A stretch of DNA of 64,000 nucleotides from Arthrobacter sp. ZGTC412. GTDB lineage: Bacteria > Actinomycetota > Actinomycetes > Actinomycetales > Micrococcaceae. Below are positions 49,244 to 58,048 of the stretch, in pieces. The stretch spans positions 96,925 to 160,924 of the forward strand of contig NZ_PJII01000008.1 of NCBI RefSeq assembly GCF_002929215.1, read 5' to 3'. Under the pieces are notes generated by a model that saw only the letters and a list, made by a program, of their open reading frames with translations, was not told where the DNA came from and ran no database searches. The stretch's first letter is position 1; the number at the start of each line of letters is the position of its first letter. The translations under genes and the position numbers were made by a program.

Positions 49244-50557
49244 ATGACTACTCCCACTTCACGTACTGCCGCACACGCCGGTGCCAAGGAACGTGGCCCG
49301 TCCAGCCCAGGCAAGGTGGTGGCCGCCGCCTTCATCGGCACTGCCCTCGAGTGGTACGACTTCTTCCTGTTCGGAACCACCGCAGCCATCGTCTTCGCCC
49401 CTCTGTTCTTCCCCAGCACTGACCCGGTGGCTTCCACGGTCGCCGCATTCCTCAGCTTCAGTGCCGCCTTCGTTGCCCGTCCCATCGGTGCCATCATCTT
49501 TGGCCACGTAGGGGACAAGTACGGGCGGCGCGGTGCGCTCGTGGCAACGGTGATGCTTATGGGCGCCGCGTCCACGCTGATGGGCCTGCTGCCCACCTAC
49601 GAAACGGCCGGCGTCGTCGCCCCTGTCCTGCTGACACTGCTCCGGGCAGTCCAGGGCGTGGCAACCGGCGGGGAATGGGGCGGGGCAACGCTAATGGCCA
49701 TCGAGTACGCTCCTGCCAACCGCCGTGGCCTGTACGCCGCCCTCGTCCAGCTCGGTTCGCCCGTCGGCACCCTGCTCTCCACCGGCGCGATCACGCTGGT
49801 TGCCCTGTTGCCCAAGGAAGACTTCATGTCCTGGGGCTGGCGCCTGCCGTTCATCGCCTCGATTCTCCTGGTGGCTGTGGCGCTCTGGCTCCGCTGGAAC
49901 GTGGATGAAACTCCCGAATTCCAGGAACTGAAGGCAAACGACGGGACCAAGAAGGCTCCCGTCCTCGAACTGGTCCGCAAGCACAAGCGCAGGCTTGCCA
50001 TCGGAGTCTGCACCTACCTGGTGGGCAACGCCGGCTTCTTCATCCTGACCACCTTCATGATCAGTTACGTGACCCGGGTCCTCGGCCTGCCGTCCACGGT
50101 GATCCTGACTGCCATGACGATCGGTGCCGTGGCCCAGATGGTCATAACAGTGGTTGCCGGACGCCTCGCCGACCGCTTCGGCGCAGCCCGCGTCGGGATC
50201 ATCGGCTACTCCATCTTCATTGCCCTGGCATTTCCCATCTTCGGGCTCGTGGATACCAGGGACCCGGGCCTGATCATCGTGGCCATGGTGCTGGCATTCG
50301 GTCCGTGTGCCATTACTTACGCGATCATCGGCGCCCTGATCGACCGGCTCTTCCCGGCAGAGGTCAAGTACACGGGCATGGGGCTTTCGGCGAACCTGTC
50401 GGCCGTCGTCGCTGGATTCATGCCGGCGCTGGCCACTGTCTTCCTGTCCCTGTCAGGGAATGCTTCCTGGGGACCTGCCACACTGCTGGTGGTGATCGGC
50501 CTGATCTCGCTCGGCGGCGCAATCGCGACCTCGAAGGTCAGGGCGGACGCCAGGTAG
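49244..50557 (+). CDS. MFS transporter, MHS type
   Basis: 437 residues with about twelve helices. VVAAAFIGTALEWYDFFLFG at the start, GHVGDKYGRRGAL in loop 2-3, RAVQGVATGGEWGGATLM in helix 5 and GRLADRFGAARVG in the second half mark the metabolite:H+ symporter branch. Probably imports an organic acid or amino acid derivative that feeds the nearby amidohydrolases. Divergent from the LysR gene and closed by a strong terminator, so it is a one-gene unit. Confidence 0.9.
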   Translation: MTTPTSRTAAHAGAKERGPSSPGKVVAAAFIGTALEWYDFFLFGTTAAIVFAPLFFPSTDPVASTVAAFLSFSAAFVARPIGAIIFGHVGDKYGRRGALVATVMLMGAASTLMGLLPTYETAGVVAPVLLTLLRAVQGVATGGEWGGATLMAIEYAPANRRGLYAALVQLGSPVGTLLSTGAITLVALLPKEDFMSWGWRLPFIASILLVAVALWLRWNVDETPEFQELKANDGTKKAPVLELVRKHKRRLAIGVCTYLVGNAGFFILTTFMISYVTRVLGLPSTVILTAMTIGAVAQMVITVVAGRLADRFGAARVGIIGYSIFIALAFPIFGLVDTRDPGLIIVAMVLAFGPCAITYAIIGALIDRLFPAEVKYTGMGLSANLSAVVAGFMPALATVFLSLSGNASWGPATLLVVIGLISLGGAIATSKVRADAR

Positions 50558-50579
50558 ACAGAATTTCCAACACGAAAAA

Positions 50580-50617
50580 GGTACCCCCGCAGCCGTGCTG
50601 CGGGGGTACCGGCGTTT
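50580..50617 (+). terminator. Intrinsic terminator after the MFS transporter
   Basis: Thirteen-base arms GGTACCCCCGCAG and CTGCGGGGGTACC with loop CCGTG, followed by GGCGTTTT. On the other strand the arm is followed by CTTTTTCG, so it can also end the converging amidohydrolase transcript at 50657. Confidence 0.9.
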
Positions 50618-50656
50618 TGTACCCGCTGAACTGCCGCTCGCTGTGCTGTCCGGCTA

Positions 50657-52240
50657 CTAGTCCTCGAGTCGGTAGCGCACGGACCCGCCGGTGACGGTCA
50701 TGAGAACTCTCGTTTCCCTGAGTTCGGCGGGGCTTGCCGCAAAAATATCCGTGTCCAGCACGGCGAAGTCGGCGAGCTTACCGGGACTCAGCGTGCCTTT
50801 GATGTTCTCTTCACCGGACGCGTAGGCGGGTGCTGCGCAGTATGCATGCAGTGCCTCCTCCAGTGTGATCCGCTCCTGTGGTTCCCATCCGCCGTCGGGC
50901 TCGCCCTTAGCCGTTGTCCGGGTGATGGCGGCATGCAGCCCGTGGAACGGGTTGGGCACTTCCACGGGGGAGTCGGATCCGAAGGCCACGGTGGCTCCGG
51001 TGTCCAGGAGGCTCCGCCAGGCATAGGAGGCCAGGTCGCGGCCCTCGACCATGCCCAGGATGGGCAGGTCGCTGGGGCAGTGCTGGGGCTGCATTGAGGC
51101 CACCACGCCGAGCGTGTTCAGCCGGGGGACATCAGCAGGCTTCAGGAACTGGACGTGCTCGATCCGGTGACGCAGGTTGTGCTGCGCAGTGATGGTTTTT
51201 ATGTCCTCCAGTGCGTTCAGGACCAGGTGGTTGGCGCGGTCACCGATGGCGTGGACGGCGACGGCGATTCCTGCCGTTGCGGCCCGTGTGGCCAGCCTCA
51301 ACAGCTCGGGATAGGCGGTCACTTCCATGCCGTAGCTGGTGCTGCCCGGGAAAGGCTCGCTCATGTGGCAGGTATGGGAGCCCGCAGCGCCGTCGGCGAA
51401 GATTTTGACAGCGCCGTGTCGGATCCAGCTGTCTCCCTTGCCGGTCCGGATTCCGCCCAGGATGGCGGCTTCCAGGTCGTCCTGCGCGAGGAGCTTATGC
51501 ACCCGCAGGGCAAGCGCGTTTTCGTCGCGAAGGTGTCTGTAGCCCTCAAGGGCGTCGGCTCCGTCGATGTCGTGAACCCCCGTCAGCCCCAGAGAGAGAA
51601 GGTACTGCTGGGCTTCCCGCAGCTGGTCTGCCAGATTTCCGGAAACCCCTGATGCAGCGAGTTTCCGGACCGGGTACACCGCGCTTTCCCGCAGGATCCC
51701 GGTGGCATCTCCGTGGGCGTTACGGACGATTTCACCGCCGGCAGGGTCGGGCGTGGTCCTGGTGATCCCGAGCAGCTGGAGTGCCTGCGAATTGGCCCAC
51801 ACCGTATGGCCGTCCGCGCTGGTCAGGGCAACAGGGTTCTTCGGGCAGAGGGAGTCGAGGGTTGCCCGGTCCGGCTGAACCGGGATTTCCCAGGCGTTGA
51901 AGTCCCACCAGCCGCCCAGAATCCACTCTCCTTCCCGGTAGCGGGGCTTCACCGCCGCTACTTCGGCAAGGGCTTCGACCAGGCTTCGGGTCTGCCGAAG
52001 GTCCACCTCGTGCATGGACCGGGCCAGGCTCGCAGTGTGAATGTGGGCATCTGTGAGTCCTGGAATCACGACGGCGTTGCCCAGCCCAACCGTCTTCGTC
52101 CCTGCCGGTGCGTGGGCCCGGAGCTGGGCTGTTGTGCCGGCAGCGACAATGACGCCGTCCTCCACCAAGATGGCCTCTGCCTGTGGCTGGTCCTGGTTGA
52201 GGGTGTGGAAAGTGGCATTTGCGAAGAGGGTGGCGGTCAC
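50657..52240 (-). CDS. YtcJ-like metal-dependent amidohydrolase (second copy)
   Basis: About 527 residues of amidohydrolase family 3. Motifs: VVIPGLTDAHIHTASLARSM (metal pair), GILRESAVYPV, VKIFADGAAGSHTCHMSEPF, AVAVHAIGDRANH, RIEHVQFLKPADV and VAFGSDSPVEVPNPF (catalytic Asp). It resembles the enzyme at 46.4-48.1 kb in layout but is clearly diverged. The GTG at 52240 is preferred because family proteins start just before the first strand; ATG 52291 would add 17 basic residues and places AAGGAG inside the gene. Converges on the MFS gene; substrate unknown. Confidence 0.85.
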   Translation of the reverse strand: MTATLFANATFHTLNQDQPQAEAILVEDGVIVAAGTTAQLRAHAPAGTKTVGLGNAVVIPGLTDAHIHTASLARSMHEVDLRQTRSLVEALAEVAAVKPRYREGEWILGGWWDFNAWEIPVQPDRATLDSLCPKNPVALTSADGHTVWANSQALQLLGITRTTPDPAGGEIVRNAHGDATGILRESAVYPVRKLAASGVSGNLADQLREAQQYLLSLGLTGVHDIDGADALEGYRHLRDENALALRVHKLLAQDDLEAAILGGIRTGKGDSWIRHGAVKIFADGAAGSHTCHMSEPFPGSTSYGMEVTAYPELLRLATRAATAGIAVAVHAIGDRANHLVLNALEDIKTITAQHNLRHRIEHVQFLKPADVPRLNTLGVVASMQPQHCPSDLPILGMVEGRDLASYAWRSLLDTGATVAFGSDSPVEVPNPFHGLHAAITRTTAKGEPDGGWEPQERITLEEALHAYCAAPAYASGEENIKGTLSPGKLADFAVLDTDIFAASPAELRETRVLMTVTGGSVRYRLED

Positions 52241-52402
52241 GGAAACAGAGTAAGGCTTCGTAGTGCTCCTTCTTTCATGCCGTGGTGGCATGAATTCCGT
52301 GCAATTTTGGTCATGGACGGCAAGTAGCCCAGCTCACATACTCGAATGAAACCCCCGCCAACTCGTGGTGGCCAGCTTGTACATTTCGAAGGGAACACAC
52401 CC

Positions 52403-53626
52403 GTGTCAGCCGACAAAATACTTGAAGACGCCAGGGAACTGCACGGCGACATCGTCCAGCTACGCCACGCCCTGCACCGCCACCCTGAGCTGGGCCTGGA
52501 ATTGCCGCGCACCCAGGAAAAGGTGCTCGAGGCATTAGCCGACCTTCCCCTGGAGATCACCCTGGGCAAGGGCCTCACCTCTGTGGGCGCCGTCCTGCGC
52601 GGCACTGCTGGCGACATTTCTGGCGCCGACCGCCCCACGGTATTGCTCCGCGCGGACATGGACGCCTTGCCGCTCCAAGAGGAAACCGGCGTCGACTACA
52701 CCTCCCAGGTGGCCGGCCGCATGCACGCCTGCGGGCACGACCTCCACACATCCATGCTGGCAGGTGCCGCCCGGCTGCTGGCCGAGCGACGCCATCAACT
52801 GGCCGGAGACGTCGTCCTGATGTTCCAGCCCGCCGAAGAGCAGCTGGCAGGCGCTCCCATGATGATCGACGAAGGGATCCTGGAGCTATCCGGTCGTCGG
52901 GCAGACGCCGCCTACGGCCTGCACGTCTTCAGTGCCGGCGGCAACACCGGCCGGTTCGAGACGAAACCGGGGGTCATGATGTCCGCCGCGGACGCGCTCT
53001 TCGTCAAGGTCATTGGCCAGGGAGGACACGGATCGGCGCCGCACCAGGCGAAGGACCCCGTGCCCGTGCTGGCGGAAATGATCCTTGGCCTGCAACACAT
53101 GGTGACCCGCCAGTTCAACGCCCACGACCCCGTGGTGGTCTCGGTCGGGATGGTTAAGGCCGGCGAGGCAATCAACGTCATACCAGATACCGCCGAGTTC
53201 GGTGCAAGCCTCCGGATGTATTCAGATGCGGCCCGCACCAAAATGCAGTCAGCCGTCCCCCGACTGCTCGAAGGGATCGCGTCAGCCCACGGGCTGACCG
53301 TCGAGATTAACTACCACGTAGGAGGACGGGTCACGGTGACAGACGAAGCCCACACCGCCTTCGCAGCCGACCAGATCGAAGAGCTGTTCGGTGCCCAACG
53401 CCACCACCGGCTCGCCACTCCGCTGGGCGGGTCCGAAGATTTCGCCGACGTCCTGGCGCGCGTCCCGGGAAGCTTCATCTGCCTGGACGCCACTCCGGAA
53501 GGCCGGCAGGACGCAGCCTTCAATCACTCGCCCCGCGCCACGTTTGACGACAGCGTCCTGGTGGACGGCACAGCCCTGTACACCCAACTCGCCGTAGCCC
53601 GGCTCGCGCAGCTCACCAGTACCTGA
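52403..53626 (+). CDS. M20-family amidohydrolase (hippurate / N-acyl amino acid hydrolase type)
   Basis: 407 residues. Metal-dependent zinc or manganese hydrolase that frees amino acids from N-acyl or amide conjugates. Metal ligands appear in LLRADMDALPL, MHACGHDLHTSML, MFQPAEEQ and GLHVFSA, with GQGGHGSAPHQAKDPV in the dimerisation domain. Start: GTG 52403 with GAAGGGA nine bases upstream; an in-frame ATG 19 codons earlier is less convincing. It is followed 42 bases later by a transporter gene and then an aminotransferase, suggesting uptake, hydrolysis and transamination of an N-acyl amino acid. Confidence 0.88.
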   Translation: MSADKILEDARELHGDIVQLRHALHRHPELGLELPRTQEKVLEALADLPLEITLGKGLTSVGAVLRGTAGDISGADRPTVLLRADMDALPLQEETGVDYTSQVAGRMHACGHDLHTSMLAGAARLLAERRHQLAGDVVLMFQPAEEQLAGAPMMIDEGILELSGRRADAAYGLHVFSAGGNTGRFETKPGVMMSAADALFVKVIGQGGHGSAPHQAKDPVPVLAEMILGLQHMVTRQFNAHDPVVVSVGMVKAGEAINVIPDTAEFGASLRMYSDAARTKMQSAVPRLLEGIASAHGLTVEINYHVGGRVTVTDEAHTAFAADQIEELFGAQRHHRLATPLGGSEDFADVLARVPGSFICLDATPEGRQDAAFNHSPRATFDDSVLVDGTALYTQLAVARLAQLTST

Positions 53627-53668
53627 CCGCGCACCCATCCCAGAGACCCTCCCACCCTAGGAATTCCC

Positions 53669-54994
53669 ATGACCCACGATTCAGCTTCCGGCGCCCCGGC
53701 ACTGGCCGTCCCCGTTCAGGCGGCCCCGGCTAGCATCAAGGCTACAAAAGAGCAGCGGCAGACCCTGCTCGCTACAGGTATGGGCAACGCCCTCGAATGG
53801 TACGACTGGGGGATCTACTCGGCGTTTGCCATTTACTTTGCCACCGAGGTGTTCAACCCGAGGGACCCCCTCGCGGCACTGCTGGGAGCCATGGCAGTGT
53901 TTGCTGTCGGTTTCGTTGCCCGGCCGGTGGGCGGGTTGCTGTTTGGCTGGATGGCGGACCATCGGGGCCGCCGGGCCTCCATGATCTCCACCGTGGGCCT
54001 GGCTTCCTTCGGTTCACTGCTGATCGCCCTGGTACCGACCTACAGTGCGGCCGGCGCGTGGGCTGCGGCGGTGCTGCTGACGGCCCGCCTGCTGCAAGGA
54101 CTGGCCCACGGCGGGGAGATGCCCTCCGCCCAGACATATATCGCGGAGACGGCCCCCGCCGCACGCCGCGGACTGTGGTCCTCGCTGATCTATTTCTCCG
54201 GGACCTCCGGCATCGTGATCGGCCTGCTCTTCGGCTATGTCTTGAATCTGATGTTGAGCAAGCAGGACATGCAGGCCTGGGGCTGGCGCATCCCGTTCAT
54301 CATCGGGGCTGTGCTGGGCCTTTACACCCTCATCACGCGCTCACGGATGAAAGAGACGGAAACGTTCACGGCCGCCAAGGCCACCCCACGCACGCCCATC
54401 TGGCCGGAAATCCGCAAGAACTGGCGTTCTGCCCTTCGCGTCATCGGCCTCGGGGTGGGCGCTACGGTCTGCTACTACGTCTGGTCCGTCAGTGCGGTCC
54501 AGCAGGCCGTCCTGATCCACAAAATGGACCAGGGCACAGCGCTGCTGGCGAGCGTCCTGAGCAACGTCGTCCTCATCATCTCGCTGCCCTTCTGGGGGAT
54601 GTTCTCGGACCGCTTCGGCCGCCGCGCAAACCTCTTGATCGGAACCGGTGCACCGATCATCCTGTTCCCGCTGCTGGTCAACACCGTGGGCCAGAGCTTC
54701 TGGTCGCTGTTCCTCCCTGCCACCCTCATCCTGGTATTGATGGGCTCCACATTGGCCATTTCCCCGGCCGTCTTTGCCGAAATGTTCCCCACGCGTATCC
54801 GCACGGTGGGCGTGGCTGTTCCATACGCCGTGGCAGTCGCGATCTTCGGCGGAACGGCACCGTACCTGCAGAGCTGGGCAAATGCTGCTTTCGGGCCGTC
54901 CGCGTTCATCGCCTACGTCGTCATACTTCTGACAATTTCCACCCTGGTGGCCTGGAAGCTACCCGAAACAAAGGGCAAGGATTTAACGAAGTAG
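53669..54994 (+). CDS. MFS transporter, MHS type (second)
   Basis: 441 residues, about twelve helices. The start has a ~30-residue Ala/Pro-rich tail, then LATGMGNALEWYDWGIYSAF, GWMADHRGRRASM, RLLQGLAHGGEMPSAQTYI and MFSDRFGRRANLL, marks of the metabolite:H+ symporter branch. The substrate is not readable from sequence; position right after the M20 hydrolase suggests the N-acyl amino acid or its free amino acid. Length and ends are normal. Confidence 0.89.
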   Translation: MTHDSASGAPALAVPVQAAPASIKATKEQRQTLLATGMGNALEWYDWGIYSAFAIYFATEVFNPRDPLAALLGAMAVFAVGFVARPVGGLLFGWMADHRGRRASMISTVGLASFGSLLIALVPTYSAAGAWAAAVLLTARLLQGLAHGGEMPSAQTYIAETAPAARRGLWSSLIYFSGTSGIVIGLLFGYVLNLMLSKQDMQAWGWRIPFIIGAVLGLYTLITRSRMKETETFTAAKATPRTPIWPEIRKNWRSALRVIGLGVGATVCYYVWSVSAVQQAVLIHKMDQGTALLASVLSNVVLIISLPFWGMFSDRFGRRANLLIGTGAPIILFPLLVNTVGQSFWSLFLPATLILVLMGSTLAISPAVFAEMFPTRIRTVGVAVPYAVAVAIFGGTAPYLQSWANAAFGPSAFIAYVVILLTISTLVAWKLPETKGKDLTK

Positions 54995-55177
54995 GCAACC
55001 AAGGCCGACGTTTCCCGCGGAAAACTCAGCCGACGTTTCGAGGGGCTTGCGCACATCCGAGCTTCCATCCGATCATGCCGAAAGAGCATTCTCAACGCTA
55101 CTTTTCGGTCTTAGACAGCATATGTGAGGCGCGCGATACTAATGTGCAGCCCCATCCCCCGATTGAAAGGAACGATC

Positions 55178-56476
55178 ATGCCCGTAGCCGCGGAAGTCAC
55201 CGCTGAGGCAGCCTTAGCCAAGCGAGTGCGGTCCGCCCGACCTTCGGAGGTGCGCAAGGTTTTCCGTGCCGCCCAGCGTCCGGGCATGATTTCGTTCGCG
55301 AACGGCGCCCCCTACCTCGGTGCCCTGCCGTTTGACCAGCTGGCCGCCTCCGCACAGAAGATTCTGGCGGAGGCCGGTCAGGTGGCCCTTCAGTATGGTG
55401 CAAGCCAGGGCGTTCCGGCGCTACGCAAGCACATCACCGCGCTCATGGAGCTGGAGGGGATCAAGGCAGAACCGGACCAGGTAGTGGTCACCGCCGGCAG
55501 CCAGCAGGCCCTGGACCTGGCGGCCCGGATACTGGTCAATCCCGGCGATGTCATCTTTGCGGAGGCGCCGTCCTACGCCGGAGGCATGGCCGTCTTCAGC
55601 GGCTACGAGGCAGAAATCGTGCACATTCCCATCGACGCTGACGGCCTAATCCCTGAAGAGCTAGAGCAGGCCATTGCCAAGGTCATTGCCTCCGGCCGGA
55701 CCGCCAAGGGCCTGTACACCATTCCGAACTTCCAGAACCCGGGCGGCGTCAACCTCTCTGCCGAGCGCCGCCGCAGGATCGGCCAGATTTGCCGCGACAA
55801 CGGGCTGTTGATCTTCGAGGACAATCCCTACGGGCTGCTCGGCTTCGACGGGCAGACGCTGCCGGCCATCCAGCCGAACTTCCCGGACATCACCGTGTAC
55901 TTCGGCTCCTTCTCCAAGATGATCGCCCCCGGCCTGCGCCTCGGCTGGGTCCTGCCGCCCGATTCCCTCTTCGAGCACTTCATCAACACCTCCGAAACCA
56001 CGCTGCTCAACCCGCCGGTATTCAACCAGATGCTGCTCAGCTCCTACCTGGACAACCCGGCCTGGCAGGACAAGCTGGAGGAATACCGCGGCCTGTACAA
56101 AGAGAAATTCCTCGCCCTGCTGGACACCCTCGAACAGGTCATGCCCGACGGCACCACCTGGAACCGTCCCAGCGGCGGCTTCTACCTGTGGGTAACCGTT
56201 CCGGAGGGCATCGACACCGACGTCCTGGTCCACGAGTGCATTGAGCGCGGCGTCGTTTACGTTCCGGGCACGGCCTTCTACACCAACGGCAAAGGCCACA
56301 CCGAGCTACGGCTGTCTTTCTGCCTGCCCACGATCGATCAGATCCGTGAGGGCGGGGCCATCCTGGGCGAAGTTTTTACCCAGGCGGCCGAGGCTGCCAG
56401 GGTCAAGGAACCCCGTTCCCACACAGATTCAGTCTTTTCCCACACCACTAGTCAATTCAGGGAAGTGACGGCATGA
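55178..56476 (+). CDS. PLP-dependent aminotransferase, class I/II (LysN/2-aminoadipate type)
   Basis: 432 residues from ATG 55178, fixed by GAAAGGAACG upstream; an ATG 18 codons earlier lacks this. Fold type I aminotransferase without the GntR domain of MocR proteins: MISFANGAPYLGALPF, YGASQGVPALRKHI, VVTAGSQQALDLAARIL, YTIPNFQNPGG, the cofactor Asp in IFEDNPYGLL, and the PLP lysine in FGSFSKMIAPGLRLGW. Such enzymes move the amino group of 2-aminoadipate, aromatic or branched amino acids to 2-oxoglutarate. Here it would produce the 2-oxo acid that the ThDP enzyme at 44.6 kb could decarboxylate; that link is inference. Confidence 0.87.
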   Translation: MPVAAEVTAEAALAKRVRSARPSEVRKVFRAAQRPGMISFANGAPYLGALPFDQLAASAQKILAEAGQVALQYGASQGVPALRKHITALMELEGIKAEPDQVVVTAGSQQALDLAARILVNPGDVIFAEAPSYAGGMAVFSGYEAEIVHIPIDADGLIPEELEQAIAKVIASGRTAKGLYTIPNFQNPGGVNLSAERRRRIGQICRDNGLLIFEDNPYGLLGFDGQTLPAIQPNFPDITVYFGSFSKMIAPGLRLGWVLPPDSLFEHFINTSETTLLNPPVFNQMLLSSYLDNPAWQDKLEEYRGLYKEKFLALLDTLEQVMPDGTTWNRPSGGFYLWVTVPEGIDTDVLVHECIERGVVYVPGTAFYTNGKGHTELRLSFCLPTIDQIREGGAILGEVFTQAAEAARVKEPRSHTDSVFSHTTSQFREVTA

Positions 56477-56903
56477 AACGCCGGACGCTGGTCCGCGGCA
56501 ACACCGATGCTCGCCCGATGGAAGGACCTGATTGCAAGATCCCTAACGCGTTCGATCACGCCGGACCGCGGGAAGCAGCTACTCAAGTGTTTTCTAGGCC
56601 TTTACCAGTTGAGTGGCAGCCCCTCCGGGGGTCAGTACCACCATCAAAACGAAATAGCTCCAAGGGGACTGTTTAGCTCCGACGCAGAAACTTTGAGCGA
56701 TCCGCGGCTGCGGATAATTGGGTTATCCACCCGGACCGGAATTCTCGTTCAAACGTGAACAATTCCGGTTGTTCCGGGGACCAGGTAAAGAGCCGTATGT
56801 CAGCTTGGGGTGTGTTCTATCTCGACAAGCCACTGTTTCGGCCTCCGCCTGAAACCCAGAGCGTTATAGGGGGCGCCCGAGAGAAAGCAGTACTTGGAAG
56901 CAC
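56477..56903. other. Gene-free region
   Basis: About 430 bases downstream of the aminotransferase. Only short conflicting frames; I see no family resemblance. A G/C-rich short hairpin-like sequence near 56620 is too weak to call a terminator. Confidence 0.4.
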
Positions 56904-57356
56904 CTAGTTTTGGCCGCCGTCGATCGCGCGTAGGTCAGGGGGTTCTTTCGGCCACGGATGTAGGGTGTCGGCCCGCTCAAATCCCAAGACGCCTTCAGGC
57001 TTTTCGAGGATGACAGAGTCCTGGTGGGAGCCTGCGGCATGGGCGAGTGCCGCCAGCACCAGATCCAGCAACGCCCGGTCGAGACCAGGTATAACGTCGG
57101 AGAGGGCCACCTGTTCCTCGCCTCCCAGGGATGCTGCGATCATCATGAACTGGTGCTCACCGCCGGAGAGCCCGTCCATGTGCTCGGGGATGGCTTCGAA
57201 ATCAATCCAGCTCCGGCCTTGCTCATCGCTGTGCATCCATGGCCAGCCCGGCTGGGTGAAGCGTCCGTTGAATGCACGGAGGAGAAGTTCTGTGGCGGCT
57301 TCGCAGGGGAGGGAGCCTCGCGCCCATTCACGTAGTGCCTGGGCAGTTGTCGTCAT
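56904..57356 (-). CDS. Conserved hypothetical protein
   Basis: 150 residues, not assigned. The composition is that of a real soluble protein: LREWARGSLPCEAATELLLRA, PGWPWMHSDEQGRSWIDFEA, HMDGLSGGEHQFMMIAASL, then two helices LDLVLAALAHAAGS. No membrane segment, signal peptide or catalytic motif that I recognise. The ATG at 57356 is a natural start. It stands alone, on the same strand as the small-gene cassette upstream but 320 bases away. Confidence 0.65.
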   Translation of the reverse strand: MTTTAQALREWARGSLPCEAATELLLRAFNGRFTQPGWPWMHSDEQGRSWIDFEAIPEHMDGLSGGEHQFMMIAASLGGEEQVALSDVIPGLDRALLDLVLAALAHAAGSHQDSVILEKPEGVLGFERADTLHPWPKEPPDLRAIDGGQN

Positions 57357-57676
57357 GGGTGCATCATGTCATGGCCGACCCGGGCCGCGGTGCGGGTCGG
57401 CGGCGTGGTCCTGCAGAAAGCGTCCATCAGGGCCGCTAGCTGCTTAACGGGTGACAGAGGGTCGATCGAACGAGCTGATCGGCGCTTGAGTTCACGAATC
57501 CAGGGATTAAGTATCCCGAGCATTCGGTACCTCACCACCCAGCATGCGCGTGTTAACGGTCATAACCTAATCCCGGGTACCAGGATCAGAGCAGGCTGGG
57601 CAAGCTAATCTTCACGGGAAGCCCGGTTGTGGGACGTTCGGGAGATGCCCTCGAGCTTTCTGTTCAGGCTTTCGGA
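57357..57676. other. Gene-free region
   Basis: About 320 bases between the hypothetical gene and the cassette. No supported gene. It may contain further decayed remains of the GAF-ANTAR gene that follows the second cassette, but apart from the short stub listed next I could not align it. Confidence 0.35.
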
Positions 57677-57724
57677 TTATGGTTCGAAGGAGGTGGCTCC
57701 GGGGGTGATCGGTGATGCGTTCAT
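57677..57724 (-). pseudogene. Stub of a GAF-ANTAR gene start after cassette copy 1
   Basis: The reverse strand carries GAAGGAGCCCC followed by ATGAACGCATCACCG, nearly the same as the start region of the intact GAF-ANTAR gene after copy 2 (GAAGGAGCCCA, ATGAACACCTCACCC). Here the frame stops after 15 codons. It lies 23 bases after the C gene, compared with 104 in copy 2. It suggests that copy 1 once had the same four-gene order and lost the regulator. Confidence 0.6.
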
Positions 57725-57747
57725 GGGGCTCCTTCGAGGGCTGATGC

Positions 57748-57891
57748 CTAGCTGTTGCCGGTGTGGACGAGGCTGTCGAGGTCCAGTTCGCTGGCCGGGG
57801 CGTCGGCGAGGCCGGCGGGCGTGAGGTCAAGGTCCTCGATGCTGAGCGGGATGGCCGTGGCCTTGAGCTCGGCAGTGATGTTGTTCGTCAT
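57748..57891 (-). CDS. Cassette gene C, copy 1: 47-residue precursor-like peptide
   Basis: 47 residues from ATG 57891, fixed by GAAGGGA nine bases upstream. Acidic and without cysteine. The conserved blocks shared with copy 2 are MTNN at the start, LTPAGLADAP in the middle and VHTGNS at the very end; the stretch before is IPLSIEDLDL. A variable front and invariant short tail look like a leader plus core of a modified or secreted signal peptide, but no modification enzyme or exporter adjoins, so this is inference. It could equally be a small regulatory protein. Third gene of the cassette, 157 bases after gene B, with a conserved hairpin in that gap. Confidence 0.72.
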   Translation of the reverse strand: MTNNITAELKATAIPLSIEDLDLTPAGLADAPASELDLDSLVHTGNS

Positions 57892-57950
57892 GGTCGGGTA
57901 TCCCTTCGGTATGGCCTGTGGCAGGGGGAGTAGGTTAGTTGTGCTGTTTC

Positions 57951-57983
57951 TGTTCCAGCCAGGGTGCGGCCGCCGCTGGAACA
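57951..57983 (-). promoter_or_regulatory. Conserved hairpin in the gene C leader, copy 1
   Basis: Perfect 9-bp arms TGTTCCAGC (57951-57959) and GCTGGAACA (57975-57983) with a 15-base loop. The same arms and loop length occur in copy 2 while the surrounding bases have diverged, so the structure is under selection. It lies about 60 bases before gene C. No T run follows, so it is not a terminator; RNA-protein binding or mRNA processing is more likely. Confidence 0.72.
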
Positions 57984-58048
57984 GCGGGTGATGGCGTGCC
58001 GTCATCGCCCGACGCGATCGGGTAGGGCAGCAAACGTCGAGTGGCCGC

